A program made the position numbers and the translations under genes. A stretch of 64,000 nt of DNA from Kalaharituber pfeilii (Eukaryota; Ascomycota; Pezizomycetes; Pezizales; Pezizaceae), in contig WHUZ01000015.1 of NCBI GenBank assembly GCA_015179045.1, forward strand, positions 62,001 to 126,000, given 5' to 3'. The notes under the pieces are model-generated. The model was not told where the DNA came from. It did no database searches and saw nothing but the letters and a program-made list of their open reading frames with translations. Positions within the stretch are counted from its first letter, which is position 1; each line of letters begins with the position of its first letter. Positions 10,746 to 21,129 of this stretch are shown piece by piece.

Positions 10746-11600
10746 CTACGGCTCTTTACACCACATCTCGACGCACACCACAATTCGACGCACTTTCCCA
10801 CCAAAACTAGCCACGCAGAAGAGCGTGTACCTCAACCACTAGAGCAGAATTTTGTAAGCACTATTTAGAGACACTAAATAAATACTTGTTCTTCATGTTC
10901 CGCACCTCTGCTCGCTCAAGGAACGCATTCTCAAGGAAATATGGCACAGCGAAATTTGTAACAATGTCTTGGCATTTATTTGTATGGGATTCTCATACAA
11001 TATTTCAGCGGACTGAACATACTACTCTTTTTTAGCACTATCACACCAATGGCCATAGTCTTGTGATTAAAGGGTCTCTCCTAGCTGTATATTGACTCAC
11101 TTGACTTTATTCAGTCCATCTTGATATATTGCATAGTTGGCATGCTGATATATATTTTCAGGTCCTCTTCCGATACTATTCATATGCAATATTTCTATGA
11201 GAATGAAAATATTTTGAACAACTCAATGATTACTTCAAGGATTTTGTTGATACCATTCCTGTATATCTCCATAGGGATAAATTACTCAAATAAAGTGTTT
11301 AAATGTCTCTATTGAATGAGTTGCAGGTGCAGTGGGTAGATTTCCATATCTGCAATTTTACCGCAAAAATATATGCCAAGACTTATGTGTAAATGTGCAG
11401 AGATATAATTCATCCATAACAACTTTTTTTTTATATAAAGTAGAGATGCAGGATCTGAAGAATGATGCTTGCTTTAAGGCTCCTAAAAGGCGCATAGAAA
11501 AGTAGGTTCTGTTCGTGGAAATATACAGGTTCTCATTCGCTCAGTTTTGGTGGGAAAGTGCGTCGAATTGTGGTGTGCGTCGAGATGTGGTGAAACACAG
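10746..11600. mobile_element. Mariner-type MITE, long TIRs, ~855 bp
   Basis: The right end TGTGGTGAAACACAG is followed by TA (11601-11602). The left end is diverged, but CCACATCTCGACGCACACCA (10760 on) mirrors 11543-11592. The same family occurs at 22317-23167. The interior holds TTGTATGGGA... ATGCCAAG inverted blocks and no transposase. Confidence 0.65.
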
Positions 11601-11799
11601 TAGGTGGTAGTGAATTATCAGAGGACAGGCTGCCGAATGCAGAGGGTGATAGGGATTGGGAGCGATGGGATGGAGAGGTTGAAAATAGTGAAGGTGGTAG
11701 TGATGAGGAATGATAAATATAATTAGCAGCTATATACAGGAATAAAGTAGCTAATATATAGTAGTAGCTTTAGGAGCTATCAGCAAAATTCAGTAGATT

Positions 11800-14434
11800 T
11801 CATTTCGAGATCCGAGGCCTCTTAGTAGGAGGGATGTAGCCTGGGGGTTTTGGTTTATTTTTGGATCCGGGTGGTCGATCTCTCTTCTTTGGCTGTGGTA
11901 GAGTAGTTTGGACCAGTGTCGAAGGCTCAATAGGCTGCTGTTGAGGAAGTGGTTTGCTTGGCTGTTCAGCCAATGGTGGAAAATTGGTATCCCCAGTGAT
12001 ATCACGAAGAGGTTCTCTAGCAGACTGTGATAATTGTACTGGTTCTGGAGGCAGCTCCTGCATTTCTGGGACCATATTGGTGTGAGAAGGTGGATCATCT
12101 GCTAGTAAAAAGGCAATTGTTTGATTGTTCTGCTGAGGACGTTTACGACAAAATGTTTGTATACTGTCCTTTACATCTATGAGGATGTCTTGGAGTACTT
12201 GTAAATGCTTGGTCCGTGGAATCGGGCGTGGAACTTTCAAGAGATTCTCCAAATCATAAATAGTGGTAATAGAGGCAGCTTTGGATATAATAGCTTTGAG
12301 TTCGGTATCGTTAAATATGAACTCAGAACCAAAAACGGAGTGCCTAGAGTGATTGGTGATTAGTTGCCAATGATGCTGCCTAAGAGCGCGTAATCTAGTT
12401 TTTAAGTTCTGAATGCACACTTGAGTAACGATAATATCCCCACGAGTTTGCTGAAGAGAGGGTGCTATAGTATTTGCTTGCTCCAGTACTGAGGAAGGGA
12501 TTGCATCCTGAGGGATTAGGGCTCTGATAGAGAAAGGTATCTTTTCAGGAGTACAATTAGAACATTGACGATCGCAAGGAGACTGGTCCCATGTCTGATC
12601 ATCAAAATACCGTAGAATCACTTGGCGTATGCATTTCTTGGTATTGAGAGCCCATAAAATTCCTCTGCAGATATCCGGTGATTGTTTGTTTTGAGATGTA
12701 TTGGCATTAGTGCCAGTATTCTGGCCTTCGGAAGGGAGACCAGGGGGTTCCAGAAGTAAAGAAAGCATGTTGCGATCACGAGTAGCTTTGGTATCTGTAC
12801 CGCCTTTCCCAGTATCAAATGCTCGTATTTCTGCGATAACTTCAGAAGCATCTTCAGCCATAGCTCCACATTGATATTTTTGAAAATTTAGTGTACTGCG
12901 GACCGATTATGTCAGAGGCAGATACCATCACAATGGCGACACCCTGAATATTATTCCTCCATGCACAACGCCCAAGTCTCTGCCAAAGCACTGAGAGATT
13001 CAGAGTAGATGGTATTTGCCACTGAATCACTCTCTCAACATCAGGTATATCAACCCCCATACCACAAGCCTCGGTGCAAACTATAATTCTGCAAGTCCCT
13101 TCAGCAAATTTCTGCAAGTTATATTCTCTTTTCTCAAGAGTGATTGCAGTTGAAAATTCTAGGATTAAATTCGGTTCTTCGGCACAGTCTTCCGGAATCC
13201 GCGCCCGAAGAAGAGAAGTCAAATCACAAGCCTCATCCCTATCATCTAGAAATATCATTGTCTTTGGGATGCGATCCTGGATTCTCTCAGTAACAAACCA
13301 CAAATCCTTGAATGTTTTCAAAGGGTGTTGGATTTGGTGTGGTATCAGGAATATATTGCCTCGGTCTACTGTTTGTTTCAGAAGCCGAGTCGGCCTATGG
13401 AGTCTTAGAGCCACGCTGATGAAATGTAACACATGAGGCGGTAGTGTAGCTGATAAAACAAGGTAAGGCACGCCAGGAAATTGTAATCGGAGCAGTCCAA
13501 CTTCACGGTATTTCGGACGAAAAGTTCTCCTGTAATGCTCTCTTAGTCTATGTTTTCCTCATGTACGCAATCATGCACAATTGGATCAGGTGTTACCATG
13601 CATGTACCAGATGTCCCTCATCAATGACAATACCTGGAAGAAGACAAGTTCCATAGTGGTATACTTGGAGGAAGACCTAGACAAGGACAAGGTGCGACTC
13701 GGAGGGAAGTGGCTCAAGGCGTGTCGGTATGAGCCTGAAAGAGGACGGAGATGAAGATTCAGGATGCTGACCGCTCTCCCCGCAACACCTTCTAAAGACC
13801 GCGGGCATCATGTATTTAAGACCGTATTCGTTTTGATTTTGTTTTAGTTAAATTAAACCCTCGCCATAGCCCATAGGGCGGCATGCGAGTATTGAAATAA
13901 AAAAAAAAAAAAAAAAAAAAAAAAATGACAATACCTAAAAGAGCTTCCTTGAATTTTTTTGCCCGCGTAATGCCCACGAACCGTTCATTATTTGGACTGG
14001 CAAACTCTGGGGGCATATACACAATTTCGAAACAGCCTTGGTAACAATAGAAGGATCCTTCTGAATGTTCGCACTTGTTAATGCCACTGCCTTGATGCCT
14101 AATTCCAAACATTTATCCACTTGATTTTTCATTAAAGATAGTAGCGGAGATACTACTAGTAAAACCTTTCCTGGTGCATATAACACAGGTATCTGAAAAC
14201 AAAAGGACTTGCCGCTGCTGGTTCCCGTGTTGATGATTTGGTCCCGACCTTTCCATAAAGTTGCTGCAATATTAACTTGCTAATCGCGGACTTGTAAACT
14301 CAAGTGTCGAGCTGCTGCACGCCTGCGGATCGAATCCGCAAAGTCTCTTCTAATGCCTGTATCGCCTTCGAGAGTCTTTATCCCTGGATTTACAAAGAAT
14401 TTGCTCTTGAAACGTGGCTCCCATCCTTCACCCG
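11800..14434 (-). pseudogene. RecQ-like DNA helicase, broken
   Basis: Helicase motifs appear in order on the minus strand: LWKGRDQI, then GTSSGKS (motif I, ~14225), LLVVSPLLSLMKNQ (Ia), IDEGH (II, ~13620), YLVLSATLPP (III, ~13465), IIVCTEACGMGVDIPD (V) and QRLGRCAWRN (VI). A Cys-rich zinc region (CRGILWAL... CDRQCSNC) follows, and the end is an AT-hook-like basic tail (KRDRPPGSKNK) stopping at 11800. Damage: TAG at ~14279 where CAG is expected, a frameshift near 14050, a 289-bp LINE insertion at motif II, further indels at 13500-13600, and a one-base frameshift in an A-run at ~12875. A Mutator-like element (14444-16159) separates sequence that may be the far N-terminus. Such helicases occur in fungal subtelomeres and mobile elements; no active product is expected. 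Confidence 0.75.
13636..13924 (+). mobile_element. 289-bp LINE insertion with ORF1 tail, tail-1 family
   Basis: Bounded by perfect 12-bp TSDs ATGACAATACCT (13624-13635 and 13925-13936). It encodes the end of the gag-like ORF1 (SSIVVYLEEDLDKDKVRLGG, then KWLKACRYEPERG and stop), a 3' UTR, the tail-1 hairpin and poly(A). It sits on the helicase DEGH motif. Confidence 0.88.
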
Positions 14435-14968
14435 ACATCTCCACGGGATGACTCCGGACAGGTACTTTTTACCTGTCCGCTCAGGGACAGGTAGTTCCTT
14501 GTACGGTAAGCGGATCGCCAGTGGCGTGCGCTAATATGCAGAAGTTTGCAAGGGTTACGATTCAGAGGTACCTAAGCCACGATATTATGTACAATACCTG
14601 AACATCTAAATAGGTGCAGTGGAAGATACATGGGACCTTGATGCAACAAGAATAATATCCTGCGTAGCTTGCATAGCTTGCGTATCCTCTTCAAGCTCAA
14701 CTACACCTGAGGAGCCTTCCCTATGGCACGTTCTAGTATTCTAGTATTTCTTGCAGCAGCTGTTCATTCATCCAACTCAGCAGAGGTTATAGCATGCGTT
14801 TTAGCTTTTCCTTTGGTCTTTTTCTGACGAAATTGATTTAAAGCTGGTGGTACTAATTGCTGGATAATTGGCTGAGCACCATGACTAGCAGGTGTGCTGG
14901 CGAACATTCGTTGCATGTAGCTGGTATGAGTATGCTACAAACATGCAAAAAGCTTTGCCTTCTCACCA

Positions 14969-15020
14969 TTTTTTTTTTTTTTATATCATTGATCGCTTGC
15001 CACCCATGGGCCTGTGGCGA
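14969..15020 (-). mobile_element. 52-bp tail-1 insertion
   Basis: Poly(T) plus hairpin, with 13-bp TSDs TGCCTTCTCACCA / TGCCTGCTCACCA (one mismatch). Inside the MULE. Confidence 0.8.
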
Positions 15021-15160
15021 TGCCTGCTCACCAGTAAGGGTACCATATACTGTTCTTGGCCATATAATGATTGTAGAAGGAGATGTCAGCCTTGATTAGT
15101 ATATTGGTCCTGTGGCTGCTGTTGAGGTATTGTAATAGGTAGATCTGTAGGTACTTCTCT

Positions 15161-15258
15161 TCTACCATCTGCGATTCACACATTCTGTACTTAACACCTC
15201 GCCGTAGCCTGATAGGCGGTATGCGAGTAATGAAATTAAAAAAAAAAAAAAAAAAAAA
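15161..15258 (+). mobile_element. 98-bp tail-1 insertion
   Basis: Perfect 11-bp TSDs GGTACTTCTCT (15150-15160, 15259-15269); ends in GCGAGTAATGAAATT plus poly(A). Inside the MULE. Confidence 0.85.
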
Positions 15259-15389
15259 GGTACTTCTCTGTCGGTCATTGCCTATTTTATGAGTGCTATT
15301 GGACATTTGATTTGCCAGTGTGGATGGAGAAGCTAAAGAGGAATCTGTTGATCTTCATAAACTACAACTACAAATCCAGTAACTAATGC

Positions 15390-15439
15390 CCATAGGGCGG
15401 CATGCGAGTAATGATAATAAAAAAAATATAAAAAAAAAA
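15390..15439 (+). mobile_element. 50-bp tail-1 insertion
   Basis: Perfect 11-bp TSDs GTAACTAATGC (15379-15389, 15440-15450). Only half of the hairpin plus poly(A) was inserted, in the transposase remnant of the MULE. Confidence 0.85.
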
Positions 15440-16339
15440 GTAACTAATGCATAGTCTTGAAGACGATGTAATACATCATTAATAAACGCGTACTGCTCTT
15501 CAGTAATTGGAGTACTTCAATAAAGTTCAGGAATATCATAGCTATCACCCATATTGCCTATTTAGGTATAAAAAGATATGCATAGGAGATAGGTATTGCT
15601 AAGAAGAATAAGACCGAGATGATAAGTAATCCTAAATGTTAGGTAATGCTGAGTGAGAGTGGGCATGGCAAGCTATTCAATAAGCAGAAAATATATGCCA
15701 GAACAGTTTTCAAGAGCCTTATATACTGTTAAAGCTCTTCAGCCAAGTATATACAAAATTGCGGTAACAGCTTTTTTTTACTTATTATTCAGCCATTTAC
15801 TATAGTAGGACGCAGCAACAACACAAGTACATAATAAATGGTCTGTATTACTGGTAGACTTAATGGATGTATGGCCAACTTCGGCGGTAGTGGCAGTTGG
15901 CTTTGTTGAATACCACACGTCCTGGCTATCAAGTGGTAACTAGTAAATGATTCCGCGACAGCAGAGGCGAAAGAGAAAAGCTGTGAGTGGGTAGCAACCA
16001 ATATCTTCGATATACATGAAGTTGTACTCGGGTACATGCGAGCTCGCCACCCTTGAAAACTCTGCATATTAGCGCACGCCACTGGCGATCCGCTTACCGT
16101 ACAAGGAACTACCTGTCCCTGAGCGGACAGGTAAAAAGTACCTGTCCGGAGTCATCCCGACATCTCCAAGTCCACAAATTTGAGTTATCCACTGGCCCAC
16201 AGGAGGAATACCCCCAAAAGCCGTCGGGTCTTGTTGCTACACCACTGCTGGATTCCCCTGAGCCCCTGGGTAGGCCTCCTCGCTCGTTACTAGGTCCCGA
16301 CTTGTTGTGGTAAAGGCTTCCGCTGTCGGGTTGGAGATG

Positions 16340-16445
16340 TCGGGTGCAGCCCGTTCTAAGGTTGGAAGTGTCGGGTGCAACCCGCCCTGGGGTTGGAAGT
16401 GTCGGGTGCAACCCGCTCTGGAGTCGGGTGCAACCCGCCCTGGCG
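16340..16445 (+). repeat. Short tandem repeat, ~27-bp unit
   Basis: Three to four units built on GTCGGGTGCAACCCGC with GGTTGGAAGT spacers. GGGTTGCACCC is itself palindromic. Confidence 0.6.
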
Positions 16446-16497
16446 GTTTGAACCTATTGGGTACATAAACACTATCATTGATAGCATCAAGGGAGAT

Positions 16498-16554
16498 TTT
16501 GATTTTTTTTATATATCATTACTCGCATGCCGCCCTGTGGGCTATGGCGAGGTG
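16498..16554 (-). mobile_element. 57-bp tail-1 insertion
   Basis: Poly(T) plus hairpin between TCAAGGGAGAT and TCAAGGGTGAT (10 of 11 match). Confidence 0.75.
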
Positions 16555-16642
16555 TCAAGGGTGATTGAAAGAACTTCGAAAAGATGATAGCTTTGATAAA
16601 GCAGTAGGAATAATTCTCCAAAGCTTCATCTGCCTATAACCA

Positions 16643-17178
16643 TGTAATAAACGGGTCGGGTGCAGGCCAGGGTTCAAGTTCTAAGGGTCCTGGGGCGCGC
16701 GGGCTGCTGGGGGAGGGGTCGGCGCTATGTGGCTTGTCAAACAGTGAAGAACTCAGAGGGATGCGGGTGGGGGGCCTCTTTTAAGAGAACCGCCCCTGAG
16801 CCAGTTCTTCTGTAGGGGCAATACGAGAAGCAGATAGAAAGAGGTAGATGCGACTGGAACGTGGTAGAAGTGTGAAGAAGAACTTTCGGGGAAGCAGACA
16901 GAAAGAGGTAGATGTGTGGGGAACATTGAGGGCAGGGGGCAGTGCGTAGTGAGTTATCGACATCACTGTTCGGGTTCGTAGTGGCCCCTGTGCGGCGGCT
17001 GGGGTGCTGGCAGTCGCAATACACAGGTGGTTCATGTCAGAGGTAGTGGGAGGGGCAAGGAGGAGCGAGATAAGTTGTCGAGGCGTCAGGATCAGCTGCA
17101 CCAGTATGACCCCTTGGTTGCCAGTACAGGACCGGAGCTGGGAGCTCTTGAGTGCTGGTTTCGGGTTGGGTCATTACA
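16643..17178 (+). mobile_element. Solo LTR, 536 bp, family B
   Basis: Starts TGTAATAAACGGGTC and ends GGGTCATTACA, with perfect 5-bp TSDs AACCA (16638-16642, 17179-17183). A second, disrupted copy begins at 44187. Confidence 0.8.
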
Positions 17179-17506
17179 AACCACTATTCATATGAAGTAC
17201 CGACTTATATAACGTCCTTACTATGCCTACCATCCTACTTGTGTTATTATGACGATTCGGGAGTGTGACATTACCTTCGCGATCTGCTCACTGAGTGTTC
17301 TCGTGCCTAGACTATTGACCCATTCAAGATACATGTGTCTAGCTAATTTGATTAACTACAGCTCAAGTAAAGCAAGCATGACCAGTATCACCAACAGTCA
17401 TGCTATCATAACATCATACAAAAGAAATAAAGACCTCATTATTATCAAATTGGATCTCCTAAAGCGCTCACCCGCCACTAAGGAACCACCCCGCTTCACA
17501 GATTCA

Positions 17507-19514
17507 CTAATCCGCCTCTGGCATCAAGAAGCTATCATTTTCGACCACGTACTCCTTACGTTTACCCATAGCTGAGGCGGAGCTAGATGGGCTAGCTTCT
17601 GCTCTGAAGCTTGAAACCCCCTCCTCCTGAGTATTGAATTGGTGACGTTTATTTCTCGGATACATCAAATCTGCAGCCGCTTCACGGTACATTGTACTGC
17701 TTCGCTTTAGTGGCCCGATCCCCGCTGAGCTACCAGACTTCATAGCAATAGCCTCCTTACGTACGGTCGAAACCGACTTCAAGGATCCACGCTTCTCATT
17801 CTTCAATTCCAAATAGAGATCCATATCCCTCTTAGCGCTCCTTTGGGCTTCAATAATCTCATGCATCAATCCTTCCGCCTCTTCTTTTTTGGCACGTTCT
17901 CTCATACCAATGAGATCACTTCGATAGGAGCATGCTTTAAGCTCCTCTAGGACATAACGAGCCCTTCCGAAAGGCCCTAAGCTTGCAATTTTGATAGCCT
18001 CATCAGTCACGTAATCAATCAAATCCTCTTTAATGAGCTTATTTTTGACTAGTTGAATAGTCTGGTTGTCGAAGTCCCCGTCAAGTTGTTCTTGGTCCAT
18101 TAATTCTTCCATAGCCGTCTTATTAACCAGTCCGGGGTTAGATCCATCATGGAACTCACTTCCGATTTCCATTGGTGCTGAGATACTGCGTAGTCGGGCA
18201 TTCGGCAAAACTTTCTCCCAATTTGCAGCAGAACCCTCAGATATATCATTCATTTCATCTTCAAGCTCATCTTCGGACATAGGCTCAGGCACCTTAGTAT
18301 CCAAGTGGACGGAACTAGTAACCACAACGTCATCTTCACCTTTTGCGTTACACTCTTCTAGTGGCATTGTTCCACTTCGTTGCGAATTGTATCGACCTCC
18401 ACCTCCAGGTATGTCTGGGCCTGCCTCGTCACTAGCCTTTACTTCCGGATACTCCTTTTTCTTTTGCTCAAATCCTAACCTCTTCAATAGATCGCCCCAG
18501 GCAGGGGTATCACGGGGATCATCATATATCGTAGGCTCCGCAGCCCATTCTTCAGGGGTTCTAGGCCCCTCCCATGGCTTCACAAGGGGTGGCCACCCAG
18601 CAAGCTCTGGCCAATTGGTGCGATGAAATTCCTTCATACGTGCCGAAACAGAGAGTGATGGTTGAACAATTCCATTCGGGGTCATTAATCGGATGTATCT
18701 TGAGACAATGGTGATGGTGCTATTTGTGATGGCTTGAACAAACTCACGACCCACACCAGCTCGTGGATTCTTAACAGATATATCAAAATATCGAGAAGCA
18801 ACCGACCATAACATAAGTACTTCTCCATGCGTAAACTGAAAAAAAGAGGAGACAGCATCAGTATCGGGATCTTCGCGTCTCTTCTTTGATTTCGTGGTTT
18901 TCTTTGCAGTATTTCTCAGATACTCAATCCCAGCTGGGGACCCAAGGTAGCAACGACCAAGAGTCTCAAAGCAGCCTGCGAGAATACCCTGGATTTCGAG
19001 GGTAAGGTCTTTGATGTACTGAAATTCATTGGCAACTTCAACCACACCCGGAGTTTTTGGAGCAAGCAGGGGCAACAAGCTACGGATCAAATCATCTCCC
19101 AAGGCACGGACTTTGATGGTAATGATGCCCACAAGCCAGCGAACTTTCTGCATCCATTCCTCTCGAGTCTATACTTGCTATTAGCCTTTTGCATACTGTA
19201 TGCAGAGTTCTATGCATCAAGCTGTGTTCTATCCCTCTTTGGTATAGCTTGAGATACTCCCATAACATAGGAATATGGCTACTTACTGTGGATAATTGAA
19301 TCAAATCCAACAACTGACTAGGGAGCCATTCTTGGAGGTTTGTTTTATTCCAAGGCATACATGCGGTACCCTCATATGAGTCATCTCCACCATCAGCCAG
19401 ACCAGGCTCAATCTTGACCTTCACCCCTGGACTGATTGTGGCGATGTCTTTCTTGAGGCGGTCGGAGGCACGACTTGGGGTTTCATTGAAACTAATCTTT
19501 CTTGGAGGGGCCAT
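17507..19514 (-). CDS. Hypothetical protein, two exons, 629 aa
   Basis: Exon 1 is 19514-19287 (MAPPRKISFNETPSRASDRL), the intron 19286-19169 (118 nt), exon 2 19168-17507. Splicing is in phase 0 and joins LIQLST to TREEWMQKVRWLVG, giving one intact frame. An in-frame ATG 48 bp upstream (19562) is an alternative start. The middle part (ETLGRCYLGSPAGIEYLRN, HGEVLMLWSVASRYFDI) looks globular and helical. From ~residue 290 it is acidic and Ser-rich, and the C-terminal third is a Lys/Glu/Arg coiled coil with basic patches. I recognise no domain. A terminal motif at 19755-19809 faces the gene ~240 bp upstream of the start, as at the DUF6589-like gene, so it may be element cargo or a DNA-binding element protein (inference). 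Confidence 0.65.
19169..19286 (-). other. Spliceosomal intron, 118 nt
   Basis: Donor GTAAGT, branch-like GCTAATA, acceptor TATAG. Phase 0; it removes an apparent frameshift between two long frames. Confidence 0.75.
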
Positions 19515-19754
19515 TGTTGCATGCAGAGTTTGATAAAGGACAGGGATTAGGGCAGGATGCAATAGCTTATTGGTTGTGCAGGATTCACAACAGGGATTGT
19601 ATGAGAAAGGTTTGCGGAATGGTTGTTGTTATGGTTTACAAATCTCTATTTGAAAAAATAAAAATAAAGATTGCGGCCGCTAAAATTTGGGCAAAAGACG
19701 GCGGCCGACATGCCAAGGTGTCGGCCGCACTCAACCCCCCCATTTCGGGTGACT

Positions 19755-19809
19755 TTAGTTCCAGACTACGGCCGGGTAGGCCGAAAATAATAGTCTGGGC
19801 ACGAGAACA
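19755..19809 (-). repeat. Terminal motif, subtype A, facing the 629-aa gene
   Basis: Reads leftward TGTTCTCGTGCCCAGACTAT, then TAGTCTGGAACTAAAGTC, the second block shared with 7524-7612. It truncates the LINE to its right. Confidence 0.5.
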
Positions 19810-20062
19810 GGTCTAATCTCGTCCTGCCCATTCCAACATTTCCCTCAGCTTGTCTCCTTCCCCTTCCCTTCTCGTCTTGGGCGGCTCTTTCAGATCCGCC
19901 TCCCCTCCTGGCCATCTCCTCTTCCAAACCTCGCACTCCCCGAGTATGTGAGTGGTGTTCTCTAGGGCCTTGCCGCACCATCTGCATTCCGGTGAGTCTG
20001 CCTTTCCGGTCCGGTGTCTCCACTGTCTCAGCCCCTTGTTGCCTAAGATGCCTGCGAGGGTT

Positions 20063-20142
20063 TTTTTTTTTTTGTTTTTTTTTTTTTGTCACGTGACCCC
20101 GCGCGCAGCTGCTCGCCAAGGCAGGGCCCCTGGGTCTAAACC
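20063..20142 (-). mobile_element. 80-bp tail-2 insertion
   Basis: Two poly(T) runs, then GTCACGTGACCCCGCGCGCA and the tail-2 hairpin. Perfect 13-bp TSDs GCCTGCGAGGGTT (20050-20062, 20143-20155). Confidence 0.88.
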
Positions 20143-20443
20143 GCCTGCGAGGGTTGCGACAGCACGTCTGGTGGCTAGTCTCTGGAGGGGTCGGTATTTT
20201 AGCTGTAACCTGTTCCTTTCGCTGGCTCTCTGTGCGTTCGCAAACTGTCGCATTCCGGCCTCCGTGATTATTTCGTCTTGGTACTGTAGTGCGGTGCCCA
20301 CTTTGGCAGCCTTGTCGGCCTGGGTGTTTCCCTGTATGCCTACGTGCGACTTTACCCATAATACGGCTATGTCTAGGTCGCCTCGTGCCGCCCTTTCTTC
20401 CCATCGGTCTCTCACGATCTGTGCGGGCCCTTCGTGGGTTGGG

Positions 20444-20545
20444 TTGCCGTCCGCAATCCTCTTCAGTTTGGATATGGCTATTCTGGAGTCCGTGTTGCCG
20501 TCCGCAATCCTCTTCAGTTTGGATATGGCTATTCTGGAGTCCGTG
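20444..20545 (-). repeat. 51-bp in-frame tandem duplication in RNase H
   Basis: Units 20444-20494 and 20495-20545 are identical and encode DSRIAISKLKRIADGN twice. Confidence 0.9.
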
Positions 20546-20699
20546 ACGATAAGGATTTCTCCGTCCTGTCTCATGGCCTCGCTCATCGCTATTAGCTCCG
20601 CTTCGTTTACTGTGGACTGGGTGCCCAGGTACAGTGACTTGCTGACTCCGTTGTGGTGAGTTCCGATCCCGGTGGCCTCGTCTATTCTGCTGATACCCC

Positions 20700-20759
20700 T
20701 TTTTTTTTTTTTTTTTTTATTTCATTACTCGCGTGCCGCCTGATAGGCTACGGCGAGGT
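20700..20759 (-). mobile_element. 60-bp tail-1 insertion
   Basis: Perfect 11-bp TSDs GCTGATACCCC (20689-20699, 20760-20770). A similar target (ACTGATACCC) abuts the tail-1 copy at 7389. Confidence 0.85.
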
Positions 20760-21070
20760 GCTGATACCCCTTTTGTGTAGCGAGATTATCACCCACTTGC
20801 GCATCTTAGTGGTCCCCACTACCAGCCAGGAACCGCCCTCAGCCCTAGTTGCACCTGTTTCTGCACGTTCTGCAGCCGCCCTGGCCTCCGATGCCCTCAT
20901 AGCAGCTTCCCGTGCCTCCTCCTCTGCTTTCTTTATCTTTGCATCTATACCACTTTTCTTTATATTATAGGCTGCAATTTCTTTCCTCTTGAGTTCCACC
21001 TTCGCTTCCTCGGCCGCAATTCTCGCAGCCTATATCATGTCCAATCTCTGTTTCTGCCCTCTCTGTTTCT

Positions 21071-21116
21071 GCCCTGCGAGCAGCTGCGAGCGGGGTCACG
21101 TGACACAAAAAAAAAA
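21071..21116 (+). mobile_element. 46-bp tail-2 insertion
   Basis: GAGCGGGGTCACGTGAC plus poly(A), followed by TCTCTGTTTCT (21117-21127), which also occurs upstream at 21045-21055 and 21060-21070. Confidence 0.75.
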
Positions 21117-21129
21117 TCTCTGTTTCTCT

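Larger units (their letters stand above)
14444..16159 (-). mobile_element. Mutator-like element (MULE), 1,716 bp
   Basis: TIRs of about 110 bp (14444-14555 and 16048-16159) are nearly identical and start CGGGATGACTCCGGACAGG. They are flanked by perfect 9-bp TSDs ACATCTCCA (14435-14443 and 16160-16168), which is diagnostic for Mutator-like elements. On the minus strand from 15553 the interior reads MGDSYDIPELY, then ITEEQYAFINDVLHRLQDYA and GFVVVVYED, resembling the N-terminus of FAR1-type MULE transposases, and a basic C-terminal piece (FRQKKTKGKAKTHAI) at ~14800-14890. The frame is broken and the DDE core is missing, so it is a decayed non-autonomous copy. Three tail-1 fragments are nested in it. 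Confidence 0.8.
19810..21044 (-). mobile_element. LINE copy: ORF1 fragment joined to RNase H and zinc knuckle
   Basis: On the minus strand it reads ORF1 coiled coil and WLVVGTTKMRKWVIISLHKR (20990-20770), then without RT directly an RNase H domain (GTQSTVNEAELIAMSEAMR; VTDSRIAISKL; DIAVLWVKSHVGIQGNTQAD). A CCHC-type end (SPECRWCGKALENTTHILGEC) follows, with a stop near 19815. The missing RT implies an internal deletion. A 51-bp in-frame duplication repeats the TDSRIAIS motif. A tail-1 (20700-20759) and a tail-2 (20063-20142) insertion are nested. The 3' UTR is cut at 19809 by the terminal motif. Confidence 0.75.

Noticed and set aside
12850..12870. Separate genes for the helicase core and its zinc/AT-hook tail
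   Set aside because: The two frames overlap by eight bases at an A-run and together give the usual RecQ order, so one frameshifted gene is simpler.
14315..14345. tRNA T-arm-like GCGGATCGAATCCGC
   Set aside because: The loop is five bases and no acceptor, D or anticodon arm can be drawn around it; it lies in helicase-like coding sequence.
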